64,000 nt of DNA, taken from NCBI RefSeq assembly GCF_012290005.1, contig NZ_JAAXMS010000012.1, positions 101,202 through 165,201 on the forward strand. The letters are read 5' to 3'. Below are positions 35,860 to 44,900 of the stretch, piece after piece. The stretch's first letter is position 1, and every line of letters begins with the position of its first letter. The stretch comes from Crateriforma spongiae (GTDB taxonomy: Bacteria > Planctomycetota > Planctomycetia > Pirellulales > Pirellulaceae). The notes below the pieces were generated by a model that had not been told where the DNA came from, did no database searches, and worked only from the letters and a program-made list of their open reading frames with translations. Both the position numbers and the translations under genes were made by a program.

Positions 35860-37380
35860 ATGAGCACTGAAGACCGACGCAAATTCTTGAAGGCCGGAAC
35901 CATCGCGGCGGCTGCAGGACTGGCTGGAAAGGCTGTGGCGCACGAGGGCGACGCGGATCTCGACTTGCCCAATGATCCCGATGCTCCGCCGCCCGTCGGA
36001 AAGCCGTCGGCCCAACCGGACATTCCCGCCGGTTCCAATGCCGAGGCGGTGATCGACGGTTTCAGTCGCTTCAAACCCTCGCGTGGGAACGATCCAGAAT
36101 CGGATTATTACCTTGGCAAAAAGATGCCGGGCTTCCGCCCCGCTTCGGCCGGTCCGGCTCCGTTCGAAGCACCGGACTTGGACAAGTTGCCATGGAAAAT
36201 GGTTAATGGCGCGAAAGAATTTCATCTGGTTCCGCAAGCGGTCCCGCGTGAATTTTTGCCCGGTTATTTTATCGACGTCTATGGTTACAACGGCAGCATG
36301 CCGGGGCCGACGATCGAGGTGAACCAAGGCGACCGCGTTCGCATCGTGGTGACCAACGAACTGCCGGAAGACACCTTTTTGCACTGGCACGGTTTTGAAC
36401 TGCCGGTCCAGTACGACGGAGCCGCAACGCTGACGCAGAACCCGATCAAGCCGGGCGGCACGATGGTGTACGAGTTCGATGTGCACGAAGAAGGCACGTT
36501 CTTCTATCACTCTCACGTCGCGATGCAGGAAGCGTTCGGACAAGTCGGCTGGTTCATCGTGCATCCGAAGAAGGTGTTCGATCCGCCGGTCGATCGCGAC
36601 TTCGGATTGATCTTCCAAAACTTTCACGTCGACCCGACGCAGACGGTTTCTGATTCATGGGCAATGGATTGGAACTGGCACACGATCAACGGCCGCAGCG
36701 GACCGCTGACGACTCCGCTGGTTTGCAAGCACGGCGAACGGGTACGGGTCCGGCTGCTGAATTTTGCTCCGATGCAGCATCACCCCATTCACTTACATGG
36801 CCACACCTATTGGGAAACGGGACACGAAGGTGCAAGAACCCCCAGCAGTGCATGGGTTCCGCGAAACGTCTCTCTGGTCGGTGTCGCTCAGGCGACGAAC
36901 TTTGAGTTCATCGCGAACAACCCGGGTGACTGGATCTTCCATTGCCACATGGTCCACCACATGATGAATCACATGGTGCGTCAAGTCGGGCCGCGAATTC
37001 GCAAGCAGTCCAACGTCGATCGCTATTTGGACGACACTTCCACGCGACCCGCCGTGGACTTCACGCAGTCGGGACGTGGGTGGGACACGCCGGGCTATCC
37101 ACAAAAGATGCAGGGCATGGAAAGAACTATGGCACAGATGGAGATGCTGTGGAACCGCCGCGAAGTGAAGGGCATGCGGGCGAACTATCCGATGGCGGTC
37201 AAGGGATTGATGACGGTGCTACGAGTCTTGCCGGACGACTTGTATCGGTTGGTGATGGAATCGGACGAGCCAGTCGACAAGGGCGCGGTGTTCGCAGAAA
37301 TCGTTCGTCGATTCGGCGACCCGGAGCGATACGAGCCAGCACCGAAGATGATGGGCATGGATGGCTCGATGGGGATGTAG
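35860..37380 (+). CDS. multicopper oxidase, Tat-exported
   Basis: 506 residues with a Tat signal (DRRKFLKAGTIAAAAGLAGKAVA). The copper ligands are complete: HWHG near residue 178, HSH near 218, HPIHLHGH near 310, and HCHMVHH near 367 with a Met-rich C-terminus (MMGMDGSMGM). This fits periplasmic oxidases of the CopA/CueO kind that oxidise Cu(I). It is followed by the CsoR-like gene and preceded by a TACCC-N5-GGGTA box. Confidence 0.92.
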   Translation: MSTEDRRKFLKAGTIAAAAGLAGKAVAHEGDADLDLPNDPDAPPPVGKPSAQPDIPAGSNAEAVIDGFSRFKPSRGNDPESDYYLGKKMPGFRPASAGPAPFEAPDLDKLPWKMVNGAKEFHLVPQAVPREFLPGYFIDVYGYNGSMPGPTIEVNQGDRVRIVVTNELPEDTFLHWHGFELPVQYDGAATLTQNPIKPGGTMVYEFDVHEEGTFFYHSHVAMQEAFGQVGWFIVHPKKVFDPPVDRDFGLIFQNFHVDPTQTVSDSWAMDWNWHTINGRSGPLTTPLVCKHGERVRVRLLNFAPMQHHPIHLHGHTYWETGHEGARTPSSAWVPRNVSLVGVAQATNFEFIANNPGDWIFHCHMVHHMMNHMVRQVGPRIRKQSNVDRYLDDTSTRPAVDFTQSGRGWDTPGYPQKMQGMERTMAQMEMLWNRREVKGMRANYPMAVKGLMTVLRVLPDDLYRLVMESDEPVDKGAVFAEIVRRFGDPERYEPAPKMMGMDGSMGM

Positions 37381-37501
37381 CCCAATGGTCCCCGCAGAGC
37401 AATCGGGTAAACTTGGGCGAGGGACGATGGAAAGGTTCGTCTGTTTTTTTGCCCTTTGCCCACTCTGCGAGGTGCAGAGCGCCCGTGGGGTTTGAAATTT
37501 G

Positions 37502-37789
37502 ATGCACGAAAACGATGAACAACGCAAGAAGTTGCTGAATCGGCTGAACCGAATTCGCGGTCAAGTCGATGCGGTCTCGCGAATGATCGAGAACGATTCG
37601 GAGTGCGTTGAGATCATCATGCAAATCAGCGCCGCGACCGGCGCGTTGTCCAAGGTCGCGCAGCTCCTCTTGCGCGAGCACCTTGAAGGCAGCCTCGCCG
37701 ACGCCGCAGAATCGAACAGCGACGAAGAACGTGAAGCTATCATGAAAGAGTTGATCACGCTGTTCGAGAAATACGCGTCGGCGAAGTAA
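37502..37789 (+). CDS. metal-sensing repressor, CsoR/RcnR (DUF156) family
   Basis: 95 residues, all-helical. RLNRIRGQVDAVSRMIENDSECVEIIMQISAATGALSKVAQLLLREHLEG is the DUF156 core. Of the metal-site residues, Cys35 and His60 are present, but position 64 is Ser where CsoR has Cys and RcnR has His; there is an early His (His2). The effector is therefore not certain, copper being inferred from the neighbours. Likely represses the three boxes at 35788, 40018 and 48236. 121 bases separate it from the multicopper oxidase gene on the same strand. Confidence 0.88.
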   Translation: MHENDEQRKKLLNRLNRIRGQVDAVSRMIENDSECVEIIMQISAATGALSKVAQLLLREHLEGSLADAAESNSDEEREAIMKELITLFEKYASAK

Positions 37790-37856
37790 GGGGAGATGGG
37801 GAGCGTCTCGTAAATCCCAACCTCCCAACCTCCCAGACTCCCAGACTCCCAGACTC
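37790..37856. repeat. purine/pyrimidine inverted array between converging genes
   Basis: GGGGAGATGGGGAG is followed by CCTCCCAACCTCCCAGACTC and further CCCAGACTC units (three in direct repeat). It lies between the CsoR-like gene and the converging efflux gene, and could act as a terminator for both. Related to, but not identical with, the GGAGTRA heptamer arrays. Confidence 0.5.
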
Positions 37857-39339
37857 ACCTCGGCTTCGGCACGGCCGAAATGTGGCCGGGCGGTTGCGGT
37901 CCGGTCGGTGGCATCAGTCCACCGTTGAGCAGGTAGCCGGCGATGAGCGTTTCGTTGCTTCGCCATGACACCAGATGCTGCACGTACTGCGTCCGCAAGC
38001 GGTAATACTCCACTTGTGCAGCGAGGACGCGGGGCCATTCGACGCGGTCCTCTTCGTAGGCGTCCAGTAGAACCTCATACGCCCGACGGGACTCCGGCAC
38101 CATCACCTCTTTGTAGCTGCGAACGTTCTGCAGCGACGTCAAATAGTTTTGATAGACCTTCGCCAGTTGACGCTGTAGCGAGAACTCGATTCGCTCAATC
38201 TCGCCCCGCTGGCGAACCACGTCCGATTCCGCTTGGCGAATCGTGCCTTGATTCCAATCGTACAGCGGCACCTCGACCTGCAATCCCAGAGCGTGACTGT
38301 TATCGCGAGCTTCGAAGTTGCGGCCGTAGCCGTAGTTGACGACGAGGTCTGGAATCGGCTCGACCGTTTCGCGTTTGACCTTTATCTCGTCGGCCTGCAA
38401 TTTTGCTCGCGCTGCCAGAATCTGAGGGCTCTCGGAAACGAGTCGATCCAAAGCGACATCGAAATCAATCAGCGTCACTGGACCTTCGAGCGACCCGGAC
38501 AACGGCGTCAGACTCTGTCGCGTGCCGGCGATCGCGGCCAGTTCGTACCAGTTTGATTTGAGCTGGTTGCGGATCATTAATAAGTCCAACCGGGCACGTT
38601 GCAACACAATGTTCGCCGCGTGCATGTCGGCACGGGTCGCCTGCCCCAGATTGTAAAGTTCGCGCGCGGTCACGACGGCGTCTTCGGCGTTTTTCAATAT
38701 CTCGTTGTGTAACTCGACCAGTTGCTGATGCCCGAGAGTCATCCAGAACTGAATCCGCAAGTCGTTCAGAACTTGGTACTGTTGTTCGAGGGCACGCCAT
38801 TCGGCGGCTCGCGTCAATTGCAGGAATTTCGCACGGCTAAGTTGCAGCTTGCGAGCGGTGACGATTCGCTGTTGGAAGATTGCCCCTTGCCATTCGCCGG
38901 CGGTTCCGTTGATGCCGACTTGTTCGCCGACGTAGATCAAATTGGGGTTGGGAACCAAACCGGCTTGGATCGCCTTACCCAGCTGGCTTTGAATTTGAGC
39001 TTGGGCCTGCGTTAAGGTCGGGTTCCGACTGCACGCCATCGACTCGATCGTCTCGAGAGAGAGCACACTCGATGCGTTGTCATAGACCGGGTCCATCAAT
39101 GATTGTGGCGTCGGCGGGACCGGCGGCGGTTCGGTGAACTTTTCGCCGACTCGCGGTCGCAAATCGTCGGGCGAGGTGGGCGGGACTGGATTGACCACAT
39201 CAATCCCGTCCGCTTCGATCATTTGCGAATTGGTGATCGGGTCTTGGGCGTTTACCGGACCGGTAGTCAGATAGCCGACCGTGAAGGTGACCGCCGCCGA
39301 TGCGAACAACGCGGCGAGGCGAGTGCGTCTTCGATTCAT
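37855..39339 (-). CDS. outer membrane efflux protein (CusC/CzcC-like)
   Basis: 494 residues with a signal peptide (LAALFASAAVTFTVGYLTTGPVNA). The body has two tandem outer membrane efflux repeats with long helices: LSLETIESMACSRNPTLTQAQAQIQSQLGKAIQAGLVPNPNL and LDRLVSESPQILAARAKLQADEIKVKRETVEPIPDLVV. TolC-type channel for an RND pump, here most likely the CusA/CusB-like pump coded further upstream on the same strand. It follows the secreted Cys-rich gene by 40 bases. Confidence 0.9.
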   Translation of the reverse strand: MNRRRTRLAALFASAAVTFTVGYLTTGPVNAQDPITNSQMIEADGIDVVNPVPPTSPDDLRPRVGEKFTEPPPVPPTPQSLMDPVYDNASSVLSLETIESMACSRNPTLTQAQAQIQSQLGKAIQAGLVPNPNLIYVGEQVGINGTAGEWQGAIFQQRIVTARKLQLSRAKFLQLTRAAEWRALEQQYQVLNDLRIQFWMTLGHQQLVELHNEILKNAEDAVVTARELYNLGQATRADMHAANIVLQRARLDLLMIRNQLKSNWYELAAIAGTRQSLTPLSGSLEGPVTLIDFDVALDRLVSESPQILAARAKLQADEIKVKRETVEPIPDLVVNYGYGRNFEARDNSHALGLQVEVPLYDWNQGTIRQAESDVVRQRGEIERIEFSLQRQLAKVYQNYLTSLQNVRSYKEVMVPESRRAYEVLLDAYEEDRVEWPRVLAAQVEYYRLRTQYVQHLVSWRSNETLIAGYLLNGGLMPPTGPQPPGHISAVPKPR

Positions 39340-39379
39340 GAGATGCCGTCCTTGGCTTCAATGGTTGGGTGGGCGGAAC

Positions 39380-39961
39380 CTAGCGATTGATCGCTTCGGC
39401 GATGTGAGTTTTACGACGCACCATGTCGAGTGCTTTGCGGTACCAATGACTGGTCCACGAGTCATTGACGGTCGGCGACATGGTCAGGATCGGATCGTCG
39501 TCGCAGGGGTTGGTTCCGTAAAAGGTGCGCGGGTGACACCCGCAGTAATCCGGCCCGGTGCAATCGACAAACGGACGCGGGTTGCATCCGTGGGATCGCA
39601 TTGGCAACGCGGGCAGGGCGGCTGGCCCGTCGGTTGCCAGCGTTAAGACACCGTTCGGCTTGGTGATACTGGCTGGCAGTTCCGTCGATTCGTATTTCGT
39701 CGGCGGGATCGCATCGTTGACGATCTGCTCGTTGCGCATCATCTCGCCAATTGACATGGCGTCGGCCGATTCGACCACCGGCGCGTCGATGGTCATGGGA
39801 ACGTCGATCACAACCGGCGAAGGATGCCCCGTCGAATCCGGCGTTTGCGCCGACGCGGCATTGGCGAGAACGAAAGCCATCAACATCGGCGCCGCACACG
39901 CGACACCGCGAGCAAAGCGACCCCATTTTGGCATCGGGTTTGTTTGAAGTTGACGAACCAT
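39380..39961 (-). CDS. secreted hypothetical protein with Cys-rich segment
   Basis: 193 residues with a signal peptide (RGVACAAPMLMAFVLANAASA). The mature protein is Pro/Asp-rich, then has a short Cys cluster (HGCNPRPFVDCTGPDYCGCHPRTFYGTNPCDDDP) that could bind metal. Not a family I recognise. It heads the efflux-protein operon and has a TACCC-N5-GGGTA box 56 bases upstream, so it belongs to the copper regulon. Confidence 0.75.
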   Translation of the reverse strand: MVRQLQTNPMPKWGRFARGVACAAPMLMAFVLANAASAQTPDSTGHPSPVVIDVPMTIDAPVVESADAMSIGEMMRNEQIVNDAIPPTKYESTELPASITKPNGVLTLATDGPAALPALPMRSHGCNPRPFVDCTGPDYCGCHPRTFYGTNPCDDDPILTMSPTVNDSWTSHWYRKALDMVRRKTHIAEAINR

Positions 39962-40319
39962 ACGTTAGCGACCCCCTGCAGCGGTGATAGATGTTCCCTT
40001 GCTATCCCTATCGTCGGTACCCGCAGGGGGTATCAATCGGCGAACGCATCGACCACGGAAAGAAGAGGCTTCGGATCGAGCCATAACGGTTTTGTCGATT
40101 GTGCAAGCGTCGCTTTTCTTCCGTGTCTTTGTCTGTAAAGAAAAAAGGCGGGGGCAGCGTGGCTCTTGGTCGCGAACGGGTCGCAACGGTCGAGGACACT
40201 GCCCCCGCGGTTCGGGGAGTTAGGAGTTGGGAGTGAAGAATGAGGAGTAAGGAGTGAGAAGTAAGGAGCATGTGCAACTCACTACTTGCCACTCACCACT
40301 CCTCACTCACTACTCCTCA
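39962..40319. other. intergenic region with operator and heptamer repeat
   Basis: No gene. It contains the operator candidate at 40018-40032 next to the left-hand operon, a second half-site-like CCCCCTGC at 39972, a run rich in TTTTC/GAAAA around 40110-40145, and the heptamer array from 40207. Confidence 0.6.
40018..40032 (-). promoter_or_regulatory. CsoR-type operator candidate, efflux operon
   Basis: TACCCGCAGGGGGTA, again TACCC-N5-GGGTA, 56 bases upstream of the ATG at 39961. Same outer arms as at 35788-35802. Confidence 0.65.
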
Positions 40320-40335
40320 CTAATTTCTCCTCACT
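40207..40335. repeat. heptamer inverted repeat (GGAGTRA units)
   Basis: The left arm (40207-40268) is a chain of GGAGTGA, GGAGTAA and GAAGTAA units; after a short loop the right arm (40285-40335) is the complement (ACTCACCACTCCTCACTCAC). The right arm runs into the converging end of the YHS-like gene and supplies its last codons and its TAG stop. Confidence 0.65.
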
Positions 40336-41771
40336 TTCGGTGCATTAATTCCCTGCGACTGAAGCACGGCCAAATACTTCAGTGGCTCGGCGGCGATCTT
40401 TTTGGCGCAACCGGGACAGCAGATGTAGATGGCTTTACCGGCCGCGTGGACTTTGTAGGGTCCGCCCATCGCGTCGAGCGGTTCGTCCATCACGGGGCAT
40501 TTCTTTTGAGCGGCGATGAAAGGTTTGTCCGCCGCGGTCACCTTGAAGACGCCTTCGCGAACGGCTTCAGTTCCGGCTGGCACCGTCGAGGACGACGAAG
40601 TCGAAACAAGTGTGGGGGCTTCGACACCCTGCGATTTCAAAACACTTAAATACCTTTGCGGTTCGGCGGCGATCTTTTTGGCGCAACCGGGACAGCAGAT
40701 GTAGATGGCTTTGCCGGCCGCGTGGACTTTGTAGGGTCCGCCCATCGCATCGAGCGGTTCGTCCATCACAGGGCATTTCTTTTGAGCGGCGATGAAAGGT
40801 TTGTCCGCCGCGGTCACATTGAAGACGCCTTCGCGAACCGCATCGGTTCCCGCAGGAACGGCGTTTTGCTTCTCTCCCGGACTCCCAGATACCCCATCTC
40901 CATAGACCATCGCCAGATACTTGGCCGGTTCGGCTTTGATCTTTTTGATGCATCCCTTGCAACACAGATAGATCGGCTTGTCACCGACGATCACCTTGAT
41001 CGGCGTTCCCATGCCGCCCAGCGGTTCGTCCATGACCGGGCAAACCTTCTGGCGAGCGATCGCGTCAGCGTCCGCGGCCGTTGCGGTGGCCACGGCGATC
41101 TCTGGGCGTCCGGCAGCGTACTTGGCTGGGTTCGATTTGACCGCGTCGACGCATCCGGCACAGCAAACGAAGATGCGTTTGCCGCTGACGTTAACGGCAA
41201 CCGGATCGCCCATGCTGCCGAGCTGCTTGCCGCTGACCGGACAAATCTTTTGTCGGGCGATCGCGGCAGCGGCTAGTTGAGCTTCACTGACCGGCACGGT
41301 GGCGACCTCGGTCATCTTGATGCCGTTGCTGACGCCGGGCAGTCCGACCAATTGAATCGCTACTTCGACTTGTCGGCCGGCGATCGACGAAAGGTTGACC
41401 GGTGCGGTCAGTCCGCCTTTGCCGTCGGGAAGCAAGTCATAGCGGTAACGTTTCGCATTGCCTTCGACTCGCAACGACGCGGCTCCGCGACCTTGACCGA
41501 CTGACAATGGTTTGCCTTTGGAATCGTAGACGAACATTTGGATGCCACTTTGGGCGACCACGGTCTCCAGTTGCAGATTACCGGCCTGTTTAATCGACCC
41601 GCCGTGAGGACCTGTGGTTGATCGTTCCGTGGTAACCGTTTGGCCGGGCATCGTATGACTATGTCCGGCATGGTTGTGATGCGAATGATTGTGCTGTGTT
41701 TGATTCTGTGCGTTCGCGGTGGAAGCCGTGGCGGACAGCAATGCGGTGGCGAGAGCTAGTTTGAATTTCAT
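40320..41771 (-). CDS. secreted protein with four YHS/TRASH-like Cys-rich domains
   Basis: 483 residues. Signal peptide (LALATALLSATASTANAQ), a His-rich stretch (HNHSHHNHAGHSH), a beta-rich region to residue 165, then four similar domains at about 176-210, 243-277, 332-366 and 424-458. Each reads CPV-x-x-x-PLxxMG...CCxGCxxxI; domains 3 and 4 are almost identical and repeat with a 92-residue (276 bp) period. Such domains bind Cu(I) or other soft metals, so this is a plausible periplasmic metal sponge or chaperone. ATG at 41771 has AAGGAAAT upstream. It sits between the RND pump and the efflux operon. The last four residues and stop derive from a heptamer repeat, and the segment SGSPGEKQ before domain 3 from a similar one. 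Confidence 0.85.
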   Translation of the reverse strand: MKFKLALATALLSATASTANAQNQTQHNHSHHNHAGHSHTMPGQTVTTERSTTGPHGGSIKQAGNLQLETVVAQSGIQMFVYDSKGKPLSVGQGRGAASLRVEGNAKRYRYDLLPDGKGGLTAPVNLSSIAGRQVEVAIQLVGLPGVSNGIKMTEVATVPVSEAQLAAAAIARQKICPVSGKQLGSMGDPVAVNVSGKRIFVCCAGCVDAVKSNPAKYAAGRPEIAVATATAADADAIARQKVCPVMDEPLGGMGTPIKVIVGDKPIYLCCKGCIKKIKAEPAKYLAMVYGDGVSGSPGEKQNAVPAGTDAVREGVFNVTAADKPFIAAQKKCPVMDEPLDAMGGPYKVHAAGKAIYICCPGCAKKIAAEPQRYLSVLKSQGVEAPTLVSTSSSSTVPAGTEAVREGVFKVTAADKPFIAAQKKCPVMDEPLDAMGGPYKVHAAGKAIYICCPGCAKKIAAEPLKYLAVLQSQGINAPKVRRN

Positions 41772-41918
41772 GGAATTTCCTTTGGGTTTGGAACGGACTT
41801 CAATCCGTTGAATCGCGTTCAATGAGTCGGACCGACATCCGATTCACAATTGGTTTGATGATGGTGGCGGACGCTTTCTTCACGCCAGCCAGAAAAACTT
41901 TTGATCTTTCGATCTCGA

Positions 41919-44900
41919 TCAAGCTGCTTTCATCGTTTCCTCCTCTGGCATCGCTTCGGTTCCGTCCCACAAGTCGTCGTCAAGCCCGAACCGCATTTTC
42001 ATTTCGAGGTAGGCCGAATAGAGGGTTGGGACAATGAAGGACGTGAACGGCTCGGCGAGCATGCCACCGAACACGGGAATCGCCATCGCCCGCGCCACGT
42101 CGGCTCCGCGGCCAGTTGCCATCAACACCGGCACCAACGCAGCCAATGTTGTCACGGTGGTCATCATGCACGGTCGGATTCGTTTCAGACCGGCTTCGTA
42201 AACGGTGTCGCGGATATCTTGGACACTGCGGATCTTGCGTTTTTGCAATCGCTGATGGATGTACGTCGCCATCACCACGCCGTCATCGACCGCTAGACCG
42301 AACAGGGCGATGAAGCCGACCCATACGGCAGTGTTCAGTTCAACTTCCATCCACGCGACCAACACCATTCCGCCGGCAAACGCGACCGGGATGCCGGTAA
42401 AGACCGCCATCGAGATCGGCAGGTTGCGAAACTCGAAATAGATCAACAACAGGTTGATCAGGATCACGATGGGGATGATCCACATCAAACGACGGTTGGC
42501 TTCGATCTGATTACGAAAGCTGCCGACCGATTCGAGCGAGTAACCGGCGGGCAGACCAAGGTGATTTGGATGCGTAGCCGGCAACGCTTGAGCTTCCATC
42601 AACTTTTGCTCGATCGCCGTGACCGATTCCAAATCGCCAGCGGTACCGTTGGTCATAAACGACACATGAGCCACCAAACGTCCGTTTTCGCTGTTGATCG
42701 CTCCAGGTCCCCACGTGGTTTCCAAAGTCGCGAGTTCTTCCAATGGAACGACCGCGCCGGAATGAGTGACCACGGGCAAGCGATTGAGTTGGTCGATGCG
42801 TTCGCGAAGGTCGCGGTTGTATCGCAGTCGCACCGGATAACGCTCGCGGCCTTCGACGGTCTTAATCAAATTCATCCCGCCCAAAGCGGTTTCGATCACT
42901 TGATTGACCATCGCGGCGCTCATGCCGTATCGCGATGCCGCTTCACGATCGACCGTGAACTCGATGTATGGCTTGCCCAGCACGATGTCCGGGTTGACCG
43001 TGCCGGCATTGATGAACGGTGACTCTTTCAGCGTCGCGGCGACGTCCATCGCGGCTTCGGAAAGCTCGTCCAAGTTGTCGCCGTAAACCCGGATCGCCAT
43101 CGGTGCTTTGATGCCCGATTGCAACATCACAACTCGACCTTCGATCGGTTGCAAAGCCGACGCAGGGGTGACGCCGGGCAACGTCGCCACGGCGTTGATC
43201 TCGTCCCAAACATCACGGGCAGTGACGCCTTCACGCCACTCGCTCTGCGGCTTCAACATGATGTAGGTTTCGACCATGGCGGCCGGTGCCGGATCAAGCG
43301 CCGATTCAACACGACCGATTTTTCCCAGCACGTCTTTGACTTCGGGGATCTCGCCGATCAGAACGTCCTGCGTCTGCAGCACCTGCATGGCCTGCGAAAA
43401 GCTGGCTGCCGGATACAGCGTCGGCATGTAGAACCAACTTCCTTCGTCCAACGCGATCCAGTCGTCGCTCTGCAAACCGGTGAAGACGTGCTTGGCATCG
43501 ACGTAGCCGGGAAAGTCATTCAGTTCCGCGCCGAATACGCGGGCGACTTTTTCGACGGGCTGCAGGATGGTGGGCAGTCCGAAGTAGGCTCCCAGCCCAA
43601 GCACCAACAGCATGGCTGGGAACGACAGTGCAAACGCTTTGTGCTTAAGGGCGTGACGAAGTCGAGCGGCGTAGATCCAGCGAACAAAACGACTGGACGG
43701 GATTTCTTCGATCGGCCGAATCCGTTCACGCAACACCTGCCAACCGGCGATCAACCCGACCAAGCCGGCCGCGACCGTAACGATCCAGTGCGAAACGTGA
43801 AAGTAGCCGGCAAGGTCATCGCCCCAAAGGAGATGCGACGTGGCGGCGAGAATTGCTCCCAGCGTGATCCCAGCAACCGCCGCGCTGCGTTTGCGATAGC
43901 CGGCACTTCGCAGCAGAAGTCGACTAAGCGCCGGCACGATTGTCACCGCTGCAATCATGGCGGCGGCGATCGCGAACGTCTTGGTGTAGGCAAGTGGCGA
44001 GAACAGTCGATAGTCGCGTCCGGTCAGGAAAAACACGGGCAGGAAGCTGACGATGGTGGTCAGCACGGCGGTGACGACCGCGGGAGCGACTTCGATCGTC
44101 GCTTCATAGACGACGTCGCTCCGCTTTTTAAGTGACAAGTGAGGAGCGGCGAGTGAGGAGTGAGAAGCAACCGACTCCCCACTCCGTACTTCCAACCCCT
44201 CACTCTCCCGCTCCCATTCCGCCAGATGCTGATAAATATTCTCGCTGACGATGATTGCCATATCGACCATCGTCCCGATCGCGATTGCGATGCCGGCCAG
44301 TGACATGATGTTGGACTCAACGCCGACGAAGTGCATCGCGATGAACGACATCAACACCGCCGCGGGCAAGCAGATCGCGACGACGAAGCTGCTGCGGATG
44401 TGCAACAGGAATAGCAGGATGATGCACGCGGTGATGATGATTTCGTCCCGCAACGCGTGCGTCAGTGTCGCCATTGTTTCTTCGATCAATCCGGTGCGGT
44501 CATACACACCGTTGATCGTCACGCCGTCGAGAGCCGGTTCGATTGCCGCAATTTTTGCTTTCACCCGGTCGATCACCGTGCGAGGGTTCTCGCCGTACCG
44601 CATTACCACCACGCCGCCGACGGCTTCGGTGCCGTTGTAGTCCAGAGCACCGCGGCGGAAGTCCGGACCGAGCTGCACGCTGGCGACGTCGCTAACTCGA
44701 ACGGGTACGCCATCGCGTTGCAGGATGACCGTTTCTTCGATGTCCCGGATGGCTTTGGTCTGATCGCCGTCGGTGCCGAGAAACCCTTTACCGCGGACGA
44801 TGAATTCCATGCCGGTCGTTTCGACCGTTTTCGCTCCCACGTCGAGGTTGGAACCACGGATCGCCATCGCCAACTTGTCCAGTGACACGTTGTGATAGCG

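Noticed and set aside
40207..40335. Heptamer arrays as CRISPR or simple microsatellite
   Set aside because: The units are 7 bases and organised as inverted arms with a loop, which neither explanation fits.
43119..44135. 338-codon plus-strand open frame opposite the RND pump gene
   Set aside because: It lies wholly within a well-supported gene on the other strand and has the Arg/His/Asp-rich composition of an antisense frame in GC-rich DNA.
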